Assembly (NCBI GenBank): GCA_963931925.1
Contig: OZ007571.1
Coordinates: forward strand, 17,190,033 to 17,254,032
DNA from: Onchidella celtica
Taxonomy: Eukaryota; Mollusca; Gastropoda; Systellommatophora; Onchidiidae
Length of the DNA stretch: 64,000 nucleotides
Direction: 5' to 3'
Position 1 is the first letter of the stretch; each line of letters opens with the position of its first letter. A program made the translations under genes and the position numbers. This document shows, in pieces, positions 50,681 through 58,608 of this stretch. Under the pieces are notes generated by a model. That model was not told the DNA's origin, searched no databases, and saw only the letters and a list, made by a program, of their open reading frames with translations.

Positions 50681-52768
50681 CTTAACCCCAGGCAATTCGG
50701 TCACTGGTTTATCACATCCATTTCTGTCTCTCTTTTTCTTTCTCAGTCTGTGCGTCCGCCTGTACCCGTGTTCGTGCGTTCGCGAGGGACAACGTATTTT
50801 TATGCATATTCATCCACAAACACAAAATAATGGCTAAAACTCAAGTTTTTATATCACCGCTCCAGGAGAATTGTTTTCTTTTGTTTTGTTTTGCTTCGTT
50901 TCTTTTCTATTAATGTGTTTTTGTTGCTGTTATTGTTGTTGCTTTAGTTTTCACAGATTTTACTGTTTATCCTCCTGAGTTTGCTTCACTCTATCGTTCC
51001 TCTTTTCTGTCTCTCCGTTGATCCATGAACTGCAGTAGGCAAAGGTGGAACATATTAGTTTACATCACAGTAAATACTCGACAGGCATTAAAATCTTGCC
51101 TGATTGCAACAAGCGATTGATAATTTTGCTATTATTTTGGAATTTAAACCCACATATAATGTCATTTTTTTCATTTCCGTGAATCTGCTGTCACAAATTG
51201 ATTACACGCGATTTTTCAAGATTACTCGTCTTGTCTAACAAAATCTGGATTTCCATTTTGCTAAAGGAGGGGGGAAAGGGGGTGGTGGCAGAAAACTTTT
51301 TAATCATAATAAAAACTGACACTGTTTAGCGATTTCAAAAACTGCATCCCAAAAACTAAACAAAGACACGAAACAATGCTGTTTCCCCATGGAGAAATAT
51401 AAAATAACACGACCGCTGGAGCAGAGGCTGGGACCCATATTGGAATGCCTAAGGCATATTTCATAACTATTGCATAAGATGTAAAAAGCAAGTCTGTTTA
51501 TCAAAAATTCATTGCAGTATTCCTAAGAGGATGACCGCGCAGATTTTTTTTCCGCACTGATCGAAAGTAAAGAAGCTGTCGGCAAGTATCAGATCTTAAT
51601 GTTTGGCCCTGAAACCATTTAAGACCAAGAATTTAATTCTATGATGTTAACGACTCATCAAAAAAAAAACATAAACTAAGACAGAAGAACAAAGTGTAGA
51701 TTAGTGTAATTATTTGGCCCTTTTTTTTTCTCTGCTTCGTTTCTAAATGTCCGCTTGAGTTCAATTTTGCAGCTGCAGTTTTGGCCCACCCCCAGTGTTG
51801 ATTGAAAATTGCTTTGCACACGGACCACTGAGCTATGAACAAAATAAGCATGCACATACATGCCTGCACCCCCCCCCCCCCCACCCCAATCAAACAGGAA
51901 GTTTTGTCTTCATAAATCAACTTTCAAATGATGAACATGTCATTTATAGAAGCATTTTTACTATGAAGTGAGAGTGTGCGGCCTTCTGTGTCCTCACCTT
52001 TTTTGTCACATTTGGCCCCTAATAGATGAAAGCTTGCCCATGCTTGGACTCAAGAAGATAGTCATTTTCGCCCTGCTCACCCTTCACAGATGAGGGAGGT
52101 AGGATAGATACGTACGTCGGCTTTAACCTCCAGGGACCTGTGTGTACATTGTACGGTCAAGGACATTGTTGTAATGGATGTGCAAAACCATGTTTTCCCG
52201 GTAAGAGGTGATAAGGCAAACACTTGCTTCAAAGAACTAATGTCTACTCTATGCCCTGGTACGAAAGTATCAACAGAACAGAGGAGGTCGGAAGAAAGGG
52301 GTATGAGGAGGTGTTAAACGGCATCTTTGCTGGTCATGCTTCCCGAACTCGCCTCTCTGATGTTCGCTACTTGTTAAGACATTATTGCCGCCCTTATTAT
52401 GATTGGGTCTCGCTCGTGCTAAATAGTGCTAAATCAAAGACGTTGTTCCAAATAATTATATGCTTCTCAGGTTCGGCAAATGAACTCCAGTGCTTGGGCC
52501 CCACTACTGGACCACTTGTACCAGGCCAATATTATACCCTCAGATAGAGTTCTGGTAGTACCTTGACCTCACAGTTCTCTTCATCTTACAATAAATCATC
52601 CTCGTCCCATCCATCATTTCTGCCTCTTCCACAGCTCTTGACCAAACGAGTTGCGGTCGTTCCGTCCAGTGCAGTCGAGTCGTTTGTGGAGAAAATAAAC
52701 CCGCAGCTGTCCCAGAAGGCAAAAATGAACTATGTGGACTCTACACTCAACGCTATCAATATGCTCAG
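26386..52768 (+). CDS. NMDA-type glutamate receptor gene, GluN3-like, partial (gene span)
   Basis: A ligand-gated cation channel subunit of the neuronal plasma membrane, opened by glycine-type ligands if truly GluN3-like. The linked exons total about 2.1 kb (about 700 codons) over 26 kb. They cover the later part of the amino-terminal domain, S1, M1, the re-entrant pore loop M2, M3 and the start of S2. All junctions from 27759 on join in phase. GluN3 features are glycine at the pore N-site (ALLTGHTINVKAPKSW; vertebrate GluN3 has ALLFGRTV, GluN1 and GluN2 have N there), S-S-A in the S2 ligand motif, and the FS-four residues-R motif in S1. The start, the end of S2, M4 and the cytoplasmic tail are absent; the tail should lie beyond the right-hand satellite. 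A divergent lineage-specific NMDA family member is the alternative. Confidence 0.85.
26546..27758 (+). other. Intron or upstream DNA of the receptor gene
   Basis: AT-rich sequence with no repeat that I can name. It ends in a good acceptor, TTATCTTTGCCTCTGCAG. If the exon at 26386 is real this is intron; otherwise it is upstream DNA. Confidence 0.5.
27759..27973 (+). CDS. Receptor exon: amino-terminal domain
   Basis: The reading NIQGATFVGLNPSPEAQGRA and then LTQIIGRFNM, TTIIVDDTKLADGFL matches the pattern of the second part of lobe 1 of an NMDA receptor N-terminal domain (compare FLQLGVSLEQQ and the following strand). It starts after TGCCTCTGCAG in phase 0 and ends before GTGAGT with two bases of a codon. 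A hAT-type MITE begins only 46 bp into the following intron. Confidence 0.85.
28020..28179. mobile_element. hAT-type MITE, copy 2, in an intron
   Basis: This 160-bp element starts CAGTGGTGGATGTACTA and ends GGTCCACCACTG. The flanking 8-bp repeats are CCTGGAGG (28012-28019) and TCTGGAGG (28180-28187), 7 of 8 identical. It shares the inner AAGCTTCAGGG motifs and layout of the copy at 2624-2810 but is 27 bp shorter. It sits 46 bp downstream of the donor of the exon ending at 27973. (GGT)n-like sequence follows it. Confidence 0.78.
28188..30737 (+). other. Intron; no gene seen
   Basis: Contains (GGT/GAT)n near 28188-28250, G runs near 28370, 30265-30303 and 30661-30677, and (GTT)n runs near 29325 and 29375. 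No exon or element that I can support. A + strand frame at 28657-28884 resembles nothing known. Confidence 0.45.
30738..30862 (+). repeat. (AAAT/AATG)n microsatellite in an intron
   Basis: About 125 bp of ATAAATAAATGAATG-like tetranucleotide repeats, interrupted near 30800-30815. Confidence 0.9.
30863..31966 (+). other. Intron; no gene seen
   Basis: AT-rich intron DNA with (TTA)n near 31349-31378. It ends in a good polypyrimidine tract and acceptor, CCTTTCTGTGTCTTCCCAG. Confidence 0.5.
31967..32131 (+). CDS. Receptor exon: amino-terminal domain
   Basis: The codon split G plus GG from the previous exon gives glycine, then NNALLQKLTDLS, GWKVIVVHCSPQ and LYNTGHAWFLSEMAF. The pattern of strand, helix and GHAWFL resembles NMDA receptor N-terminal domains (compare GYVWLVGE in GluN1). 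Phase 2 at both ends; it is followed by GTAAGT. Confidence 0.88.
32132..33965 (+). other. Intron; no gene seen
   Basis: Part of the roughly 10.5-kb intron. It becomes strongly purine-rich on the + strand from about 33650. No exon-like sequence with splice signals and family match. Confidence 0.45.
33966..34202 (+). repeat. (GAGT)n microsatellite in an intron
   Basis: About 235 bp of GAGT/GAGC/GAAT tetranucleotides, imperfect. Minus-strand frames full of HSLTHSLT are artefacts. Confidence 0.93.
34203..35483 (+). other. Intron; purine-biased, no gene seen
   Basis: The + strand is rich in A and G, with a (GA)n run near 34700-34718, (GGGGA)-like sequence near 34905-34930 and an A run at 34981. 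A minus-strand frame of 223 codons (34539-35210) shows the composition expected of the complement of such DNA and no domain. Confidence 0.45.
35484..41435 (+). repeat. 119-bp satellite array, about 50 copies, in an intron
   Basis: A head-to-tail array of 119-bp units occupies 5952 bp. Every unit holds TATGGAAGAAAACCGTATAC and GACATGGGTATAATTACAG. Two main variants differ in one block: ATACAGAAGAAGTGCTGATC (type A) and ATACGACTGAAGTGCCAATC (type B). The run of A and B types is not random, and a marked set of units recurs (see findings). Units are almost identical within a type. Because 119 is not a multiple of 3, the many open frames of 61 and 73 codons shift from unit to unit and are not genes. 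The array lies in the intron between the exons ending at 32131 and starting at 42640. Confidence 0.97.
41436..42010 (+). repeat. Tandem repeat of about 165 bp, 3 to 4 copies
   Basis: After the satellite, blocks containing GTTAAGCCTTGC / GTTCAATTTCCATTTTG / ACCGTAAGAAACGATTAGTC / CAGCAGACGCAACTAAAC recur near 41598, 41760 and 41930, with a more diverged copy at the left edge. The unit is thus about 165 bp. The first and last copies are the most diverged. Confidence 0.8.
42011..42639 (+). other. Intron; no gene seen
   Basis: AT-rich intron end with a G run of about 18 at 42560-42577. It closes with the acceptor CTGTACTTCATTCCAG. Confidence 0.5.
42640..42939 (+). CDS. Receptor exon: amino-terminal domain
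   Basis: The split codon AG plus C gives serine, then RDPDMARKLPVGLLAIDN, GGIPEVMVEALEYVMSSV and so on to RNTADFVHDFL. The stretch aligns with GluN1 around DGIIGLQLINGKNESAHI and the following helix (VGVVAQAVHELL). A cysteine-containing loop follows. Starts in phase 2 and ends with two bases of a codon before GTAAGT. Confidence 0.9.
42955..43270 (+). repeat. Imperfect tandem repeat of about 108 bp, 3 copies
   Basis: ATTAAATTAGATTTTGCTTA, AAGTGTCTTG and TTTTTAATCACTTG motifs recur three times with spacing of about 108 bp in the intron after the exon ending at 42939. Confidence 0.75.
43495..43595 (+). mobile_element. Possible DNA-transposon fragment
   Basis: GAGCCGTCTCAACGCATGGG, GGGGCCTC and GGGGGCCCC resemble the termini of short dispersed elements often seen near hAT-type repeats. 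There is no clear opposite end, so it may be a fragment or an unrelated repeat. Confidence 0.25.
43673..43947 (+). CDS. Receptor exon: amino-terminal domain end, before S1
   Basis: The split codon AA plus A gives lysine, then CLRNLVHGCDNSTLENNN, an acidic loop, GVAVQNFGPAFYLLNTIE, HVWAKVGYITASGRRDLK and TVLWPG. The last part matches the VQVGIYNG ... IIWPGG end of the NMDA receptor N-terminal domain. N-S-T is a likely N-glycosylation site. Ends in phase 1 before GTGAGT. The exon is enclosed in a longer open frame that starts upstream and runs on past the donor; only the exon part is real. Confidence 0.9.
43948..44588 (+). other. Intron with (GGT/GAT)n low complexity
   Basis: GATGGTGACGGTGATGGTGG-type sequence fills about 43970-44075. 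The remainder is AT-rich intron ending in CTGCGTTCTTCAG. Confidence 0.7.
44589..44725 (+). CDS. Receptor exon: linker to S1
   Basis: Completes GGT (glycine) to give PG-GHNIYGPSSSTV, then TYRVVTRPAEPFVFISNRVD and KEDCFIDVPCLK. RVVT..PFVF is the start of the S1 ligand-binding half and matches GluN3 (RVVTLLEHPFVF) closely; the paired cysteines after it match those of NMDA subunits. Starts in phase 1, ends in phase 0 before GTAACA. Confidence 0.92.
44726..45550 (+). other. Intron; possible LINE or SINE 3' tail
   Basis: AT-rich intron. Bases 45180-45226 (TGCTTTTGGTCCACTTTGTG and GGCGCTATATAAC) resemble the 3' end of CR1/L2-like retroposons. An open frame at 44983-45165 has no recognisable domain. 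Confidence 0.35.
45551..45699 (+). CDS. Receptor exon: S1
   Basis: VANSSNALLSVVVDDFQTDM, LDDLYTVHCCKGLSLEML and DRLAIDLNF. HCCKG and the helix after it correspond to [20 protein letters not shown] in GluN1 and KCCYGYCIDLL in GluN3. The two adjacent cysteines of the NMDA family are kept; the third is replaced by leucine-serine context. Starts in phase 0, ends with two bases before GTCAGA. Confidence 0.9.
45953..46199 (+). CDS. Receptor exon: S1 ligand site
   Basis: Starts with the codon split AG plus A (arginine), then YVVYFVNDTDYGTLDEGNWT, GMVGDVISGAADIIAGAFSM, TSERMKVIGFTEPFYQNEFS. GNWTGMVGD matches GHWTGLVGD of GluN3. FSMTSER carries the serine or threonine and arginine that bind the ligand's carboxylate in NMDA subunits. 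VIGFTEPFY precedes the linker to M1. N-D-T is a possible N-glycosylation site. Ends in phase 0 before GTAGGG. Confidence 0.95.
46288..46761 (+). mobile_element. Helitron-like non-autonomous element, copy B, in an intron
   Basis: Similar to 25537-25967, with the same beginning (TCTTACTATAATGGAGCTAG) and end (CGGGTCGGCTAG then T). It has an extra (TTG)n expansion near 46535-46563. The base before TC is C, not A, so either the 5' end is not exact or the class is wrong. It begins about 90 bp after the donor of the exon ending at 46199. Confidence 0.6.
46762..47369 (+). other. Intron; no gene seen
   Basis: Ordinary AT-rich intron DNA without exon or repeat signals that I can support. Confidence 0.45.
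47370..47445 (-). mobile_element. Likely LINE 3' tail with (AGATA)n
   Basis: AGATA repeated about eight times is followed by AATTTTATTCGTCCTTGTAC and AAGGAAATTTG. On the minus strand this reads CCTTGTACAAGGACGAATAAA and then a TATCT repeat, as at the 3' end of several Rex1/CR1-like LINEs. The extent to the right is unknown; DNA to about 47640 may belong to its 3' UTR. Confidence 0.4.
47446..48396 (+). other. Intron; no gene seen
   Basis: AT-rich DNA with a CACACA run near 47505-47527. It ends in the acceptor TTGTCTGCCATTCCCCCAG. Confidence 0.45.
48397..48573 (+). CDS. Receptor exon: M1, pore loop start and N-site
   Basis: VWLCIMLSSVVAGVATSF forms membrane segment M1, then LEWRSPFGLNPRGRKRTK (the W.SPFG motif typical of NMDA subunits) and the pore loop YGLGSGILMVVALLTGHTI. 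The N-site, asparagine in GluN1 and GluN2, is glycine here (LLTGHT). That is the GluN3 state, associated with low calcium permeability and weak magnesium block. Phase 0 at both ends; the donor is GTCAGA. Confidence 0.95.
48612..48870 (+). repeat. Compound (ATGT)n and (CTAT)n microsatellite in an intron
   Basis: About 100 bp of ATGT units switch sharply near 48715 to about 150 bp of CTAT units, fading into CTGT variants. It starts 38 bp after the donor of the pore exon. Frames over it are artefacts. Confidence 0.97.
49195..49341 (+). CDS. Receptor exon: end of pore loop and M3
   Basis: APKSWPGKVIQNVWAGLAIF and IMTSYTANLAAYLAGQSAVT, then DVKNVYDSD. SYTANLAA is the M3 gate signature of ionotropic glutamate receptors. 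PKSW resembles PPKCW of GluN3. Exon bounded by CTCTCGCCACAG and GTAAGT, phase 0 at both ends. Confidence 0.97.
49342..52634 (+). other. Intron; no gene seen
   Basis: About 3.3 kb. Holds (GTT)n near 50648-50680 and 50925-50942, and a C run near 51870-51884. Frames on the minus strand at 51300-51504 and 51639-51920 have no domain. A + strand frame at 52224-52547 is open for 107 codons with no match, spanning T-rich sequence like many dispersed repeats. Ends in CTGCCTCTTCCACAG. Confidence 0.45.
52635..52768 (+). CDS. Receptor exon: start of S2
   Basis: LLTKRVAVVPSSAVESFVEK, INPQLSQKAKMNYVDSTLNA, INMLR. VVPSSAVESFV aligns with GTVRESSAEDYVR of GluN3 and ATVKQSSVDIYFR of GluN1; S-S-A is the GluN3 form of the ligand motif. 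Starts in phase 0 and ends with two bases before GTAAAT. The next exon should carry the AFI.D region and was not found before the window ends. Confidence 0.9.
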
Positions 52769-53335
52769 GTAAATAATCCTTTTTTTTTTCTTTAGTAAGT
52801 TAATGTATGTATGATAGTTCAAACTGAACACAATAATATCCTAAAGGTTGTTGTTAAGAGACCCTGGCATTTTACATTATAAGCTATAGATGACCAGTGA
52901 TTTGCAAGATACCATTTTCTCTATTTAGCTTTGTAATTAGGCTACGGTCCCCTAACAACACTATTCTGAAAAACCTGTAAGTCAAACCCCGAATGTAGAG
53001 AAAACTAGGTCGACAACACAGATGATTTACCCTAGTATTTTTTTTTTCACATAATCCTGATCGAACTGGTATGGCCACTCAGTAATAATGAGTGTCGTGG
53101 GAATTCTCATCACAATGTGAATGACATGGAAAAGTTGTTTAAATCGAGTTAAATGGTATGCGAGGCAGCCAACAAAATAAGGACCATGAATAAGTACGGC
53201 ATTGTCCGTGTAATTCCACTATTAATAGTCGTTGTAATTTCTTTCTTTTGTGGCGTTGAAATTCAGTAGATCAATCACTGAGAAGATACTTTTATACAGT
53301 TTTTACATAACCTATCCTGCGCCGTTCAACTTACA
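52769..53335 (+). other. Intron; small dispersed repeat, no exon seen
   Basis: Bases near 52925-52965 (CTTTGTAATTAGG, ACGGTC) resemble the reverse complement of 1305-1350. No receptor exon could be recognised here. Confidence 0.4.
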
Positions 53336-53426
53336 ACTAATGAATTGTTACTGAGAACAGAACAAATTGTTACTGAGAACAGAACAAATTGTTATTGAGA
53401 AAAGAACAAATTGTTACTGAGAACAG
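53336..53426 (+). repeat. Tandem repeat of about 21 bp, 4 copies
   Basis: GAACAAATTGTTACTGAGAA recurs about four times with small changes. Confidence 0.85.
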
Positions 53427-54066
53427 TTTGAGCAAATCCAGCATGACCTGACTGACACCTGGACCCCCGGTATTAGATTTTCATTGAAGCATGAGAAGTC
53501 TTTTTTTTTTTCTATTTCCCATGTACAATTAGTAAGAGTGTTATTTTGGGATTGACGCCAATGAGCAGAATGAGGGCCTTGGGCTGTCGGCGATCGAATA
53601 ATTCTCTCACGATACATGTGTGGATTGGGAAATGAACGATCAAATTAACCTCACCTCTCCAGCGGATATTTGAAGTCTGCAACGATAATTACCTCGCCCA
53701 CTTACGTGTATGCCACCTACGTCACAAGCTGACTACAACTTTTCATCCCCAGTCTCCAATGTTTTAGAGCCATCTTTGCAAGCATGATCATTCCTTCTCT
53801 CTCCTCTCCATCAAAGCTTGGAGACTGCAATTAGTGGTGCCGAGCTATTGGAATACTTGAATTCATTCGCACTATTGAACACTACTTAAAATATCGTGGT
53901 TATTTGCCACGCCCCGTGTGGAGAAACTCTGGTCTTTGTTCCTCAAACTCCAGCTTGAGTTTGGTAACCATTCATAGTAATAATTCGTCCAATGAGAATG
54001 TCCATCGGTAACTTGTCCCATTCCCTCCCACTACCCAACCTTACAATGCCATGAATAATCATTATT
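53427..54066 (+). other. No exon or gene seen
   Basis: Unique-looking sequence that may include upstream, decayed parts of the LINE remnant at 54067; nothing firm. Confidence 0.4.
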
Positions 54067-54740
54067 TTGTGCTTTATTTTTAAATCTTTGAACGGGTTAG
54101 CCGCAGAATATCTTTCAGAGCTAGTGGAATCCTACGAACCACCATGCACTTTAAGATCAGTGGAAGTGAAACTTCTAAATAGACATCAAATCAGAGTGTC
54201 GCTTAGTGAAGAGACTTTTTCTACTGATGGGCCTAAATTGTGGACGAACATAAGGGTAGCCACACAATGGCCACCGAATTCGGTCGCCGAGCCACTAGGC
54301 GCTTTAGGTGAGAAGAATTGCACTATATAATTTCAACAACTGCACATAGACCCCACCTAGATTCGGTCCGTTTATATAGTGCAATTCTTCTCACCTAAAG
54401 CGCCTAGTGGCTCGGTGGCAGAATTCGGTGGCCTCTATGTTTGTACCCTTAGCGTTGACACCAGGAGAAATGAGGACGTCATCATGTTTAAATATAGGCT
54501 CAAAAGTTTTTTTAAAAAAAAAATTGTTTAGGAGTGTTTTATTTCAAACTGAATGATGTTCTTTTGGTCGCAGAGGTTTGAGGATGGGAGTAGATTAAGT
54601 TTTGTTAATGTGTGTGAGTGTGAGCAGGATGACTTGATCTTATGTTAAACCTGTTTCTGATTTTAGTTCAGCGCCTTAGAATCCTTTTTTTTTTCTTTTT
54701 TTTTTTTTTTTTGGCTTTGAGCTCTATACAAGGTAATTAT
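54067..54740 (+). mobile_element. LINE C-terminal remnant (CR1/Jockey-like)
   Basis: The frame CFIFKSLNGLAAEYLSELVE, SYEPPCTLRS and TFSTDGPKLWTN matches the tail found after the RT domain in many CR1/Jockey-like LINEs (FK.LNGLAP.YLS, LRSS, PKLWN). After an inserted hairpin (54251-54451), SVDTRRNEDVIMFKYRLKSF resumes the expected FK.RLK.F ending and stops near 54530. A 3' UTR with GCGCCTTAGAATCC and TTTGAGCTCTATACAAG ends near 54740. The catalytic part is absent: a 5'-truncated copy. Confidence 0.75.
54251..54451. mobile_element. Hairpin (foldback) element inside the LINE remnant
   Basis: Arms 54251-54330 and 54372-54451 are reverse complements over about 80 bases with a loop of 41. The inner 45 bases (TTTAGGTGAGAAGAATTGCA region) are nearly perfect; the outer part has about ten differences. 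The insertion splits the LINE frame between KLWTNI and the RLKSFF ending. Confidence 0.85.
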
Positions 54741-57700
54741 TACACTTGCATTACAGTCTACACTTATAATATTCTCTCTAAATATAACGTCCAAATGACA
54801 CGCACTGATTCATGCACATGCGCACTCAGGTTTCTTCTAAGCCGTCTTTCCACGACAGTTTCATAGATCCCAGTTCTAGATTTACGTGAACGGGACATGG
54901 AAACAAGACATCAAAAACTAATCCTGTGTCCAGACATCTCAAACATTCAAAAAATCTTAGGTCAATATCAACAAAGGTTCATGTATTGCTGGATGAAGCG
55001 CTCTGTGTTCAAAGTTAGGGCAACCTGGAACATTTTGAAATGATAAAAAAAAAAAAACAGAAGAAACTAAAAAAAAAATTAAGATTTATATTGTAGTTCA
55101 TTCTTCCATTCATGTATTATAGTTTGTTTGTTTGTTTGTTGTTTGTTTGTTTGTTTGTTTGTTTGTTGTCCCTAATGTGGAGCTTTGTGACAGATAATCT
55201 TTTTGTTTTTTTTTGTTTCGCTACATTTTGGCCTCACACACAAGCACACGCCTTATCGCTGGTGGCAATATGGCCGACGGGTCCACAAAGCGGAATATCA
55301 GTATGACTTGAGTGAACGCATACGGGGACGGTTCATTAATCACTGCAAGTTGTTATTTCTGCAATCAGCACCAGTGCAGTGGCTTCAGGCAATCGCCTGA
55401 TAAAGACAATAAATATTGAAAGCATTCCTGGGTTACGCTCAGGTGTGACTTTTTTTTTTTCCCTCTATTTCCAAACATCCTCATTGCCGTTTGTGTTAAC
55501 AGTTTTATCTCCGGTATGCTCTACTTGTGAACTAGACTAGTGCCCAGTGAATTCTAATATCTTCGGCAGGATTTTAAATATCTCTAGAACTGTTCCCATG
55601 GCAAATTCTACCTTGAACGTGATCGTCTGAACGGTCTTAGTTTTAACTCTCAAGCGCCCAGACTCAGTCTGCCTTGTCCAAAATTTGTAAAACGTGCAAA
55701 TGATTTTAACAAGATCAAAAAATTAATGTTGAATGCCAAGGTAAAGGCACCTGTCATGATTAATTATTTGCAGATAGGTTTGAAAATAAAGATAGAGCAT
55801 TAAGTACCCGGTGACATGCCGTCGCCTTCAGTACTATTTTTTCTTCTTTTTTTTTTAAAGTTATTTACAAAAATTGAGATGAGGCCATAACATGGCACGA
55901 TAAAACATATTCGGTCATTCAGAAAAAGAAAAAAAAAAATCTTGAAGGTATCTCACTCCTGAAAGTAGATCAGATTTTGAAATGTTAAAGACTTATCTTA
56001 ACCCTTTGTAAACTTTAACTGCAAATCTTCCCAGGTGATTTTCTTAAAACACGCAGACCTGGAGATGAAATAAGACAGGACAAAGGCCAGGACATTGTTT
56101 ATATGGTGCACTGGCTGCTGGACTGTTAAGGCGTTAGTTGATTAATCTTTACTCCAATCGCGGGTAAAATTATGGACGTTTTGCACATATCCATAATTCT
56201 CTTTGTCTATCGAAATGTTTGCGGGAATGTATTAATAATTAAATAAGCAACGTTATACATGCGTCATAACATTATTTATCTAGCTAATGTTGTTGTTTTG
56301 TTGTTTTTTTTCAATGTTCGGGCCAGCTGCATTGTATTCAAGGCCCGAGCGTTCTGAAATGAGGAATTTGAAAGTCAATGAGACGGTAAGAAATCCAAGT
56401 AAACCAGAGAGGGACAAAGAAGAGGACGGGAACTTGAACATGAAGAAATAAAAGTGAAGAAGAAAAAAAGAAAGAATGCTAAATCAAGCGGAAGCAATCG
56501 CGAGCTAAGGGAATTAGCTTGGGGTGGGTGAGTGTGGGGGCGGGGGGGGGGGACATGAAAGTAGTAATACAGGTGAGAGAAAGAGAAACAAGCCCATTTA
56601 CAGTGAACTCTGGCCAAAATCCGTACAAAAGTCCATGTTAATCGCCAACACGCATTCTCGCTCACCTACACCTAAAATTGCAAACAAGGTCCCCACGTGG
56701 CCACACACACAAAAAAACGGCATCACACTTAACCAGGATATAAATGTATAAAATGGATTAGCAGAAAAATAGCCTGCGGAGGTGCGAAGAGTAACAAGAA
56801 CGTGACTGATGTAAACAACGTTCAATAAAGGCGCACTCTTTGACCTGTTGGAATGATTCTCTACTCTCTCAGTGACAATCGAGGAAGGCTCTGTTGAAAT
56901 AGGGAGTGGTAATGGAGCTTTTGAACCCTGAGTTTCAATATTCTAAACATCTCCAAGTAACTGCCAAGAAATAGAACTTGCCTTGGGCATCTGATTCCCT
57001 GTCCCGACAATTGTATTTCTGGTCCTGTACAGAATGTTTGTTGGGGTTTTTTTGTTGTTGTTGTTGTTGTTTGTCCAGACAATAAGTCTGACGCCTTAAA
57101 GATGGGGGCTAGGACCGCGGTATATAGTTTAGCCTTGATAAGAACACAGAGAAAATGTATGTGAATCTGCCTTCAAGAAACTAATTTAGTTAGATAGCGA
57201 CGTAAACTCCGCCCCCCCCCCCCCCCGCTTTTAAAAAAAAATTCTTGGAAAGTCCTTATTGTGGCTGCTAACGTAAAGATCTACCAAGTACATATTTTCC
57301 AAATTTAAAGTTACTGCGCAGTTCTTGGATGTTTGCATCATTTCGACAAGTGTACAGTTTGAATGGAAACTACGCTAAACGGGATTTGAAATCTTTAGAC
57401 AATTATTTAACCAAGGTTCGCAGTTGTGGTACCCTTGGAACATTTGTTGATGTTGTCCACATTGACTGAGTGAATGAGTTAGTCAACTAGCCAGTCAGTC
57501 AGACAGCCAGTCAATGTTTATTCATCGTCAGTTAGTAACTCATTGAGCCACCAAAATAACAAAAAAATGTTATGATGATTATGTGGGTGAACATCTTTAA
57601 AGAATGAGCTTGTGGATTATGCGAAGTAATTAAGTCCATAATGAAATGTGCATGAACCTGCTTCATGTTATCAGTTTAACATTATCAAAAGCCTTCCACA

Positions 57701-58285
57701 CCATATCCAAAGTGTTCTGTTCCTGTTTGTCATCTCGGAATGTCAGCTTAACATTCGCGCACCTTCTACCCCTGGTATCACTAGCTGTAATGCAGTATTC
57801 GTACTTCCCAGCCATCGTGTGTGTAATTCTGCAAAATTGTACAAGTATCCTCTTCAACTCTCTTCCGCGTATAACACTCATTTACCTAAGGCTTAGTACC
57901 ATGATGAAGAGGGCTTCTAACGTTAGGGTTTTGGCGTAAGTTGGATAGTCCTTATTGAACAATGTGGCAACCTTCTCGTAAAAAGGCAAAATATTATACA
58001 TGTACATGTATGAGCTCCAGACCAAGCCTGGAACAGCTATGCATTTATTAATAGCATAGGCCCACACCAGGCAGATTTTAATCGGCCAATTGTTTGATGG
58101 TGACGTGGCGACCTGTAGCTTCAATGAGATCTCGCGCACTAGCCAACTGGCTTTTTTTTTTTTTTAATTAAAACTTAATATCGTGACGCCATCACCTAAT
58201 AGTCGGATAATCAAAATCGGCTACTGCGTCCCTAGCCTTATTTGGAGGTTTCTGAGTATTTGACATGTTGGTAGGCCCAACTGAT
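54741..58285 (+). other. No gene or receptor exon seen
   Basis: About 3.5 kb. It holds (GTTT)n near 55122-55165, long A and T runs, G or C runs near 56539-56552 and 57211-57227, and (GTT)n near 57052-57070. A minus-strand frame at 57663-57881 has a loose immunoglobulin-like pattern (AGKYEYCITASD) but no supporting splice sites. The next receptor exon was looked for and not found. Confidence 0.4.
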
Positions 58286-58461
58286 ACTCATTTGGTTGGT
58301 CGGTTGGTTGGTTGGTTGGTTGGTTGTTGGTGGGTTGGTTGGTTGGTTGGTTGGTTGGTTGTTGGCTGGTTGGTTGGTTGGCTGGTTGGTTGGTTGGTTG
58401 GTTGGTTGGTTGGTTGGTTGGTTGGTTGGTTGGTTGGTTGGTTGGTTGGTTGGTTGGTTTT
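58286..58461. repeat. (GGTT)n microsatellite
   Basis: About 175 bp of GGTT units with a few GGTG and GGCT variants, the same motif as at 1727-2094. VGWL or NQPT frames over it are artefacts. Confidence 0.97.
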
Positions 58462-58608
58462 TGACGTATTTTGATATTGATTGTTTTCAATAAGTGGACA
58501 CTGAATCACACCGTTACCTCGTCTGTCGCTTTCCTTCTGGCCGTCCTTACTTGAGATTCCATTCTCTTATTCTTTTACCTTATTCTTTTTTCTTTTTTTT
58601 TTAGTATT

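Noticed and set aside
52224-52547. Frame of 107 codons before the S2 exon
   Set aside because: No family match and no splice sites that join in phase to the receptor exons.
57663-57881. Minus-strand frame with a loose immunoglobulin-like pattern
   Set aside because: Only AGKYEYC suggests the fold; no tryptophan at the expected place, no partner exon and no clear splice sites.
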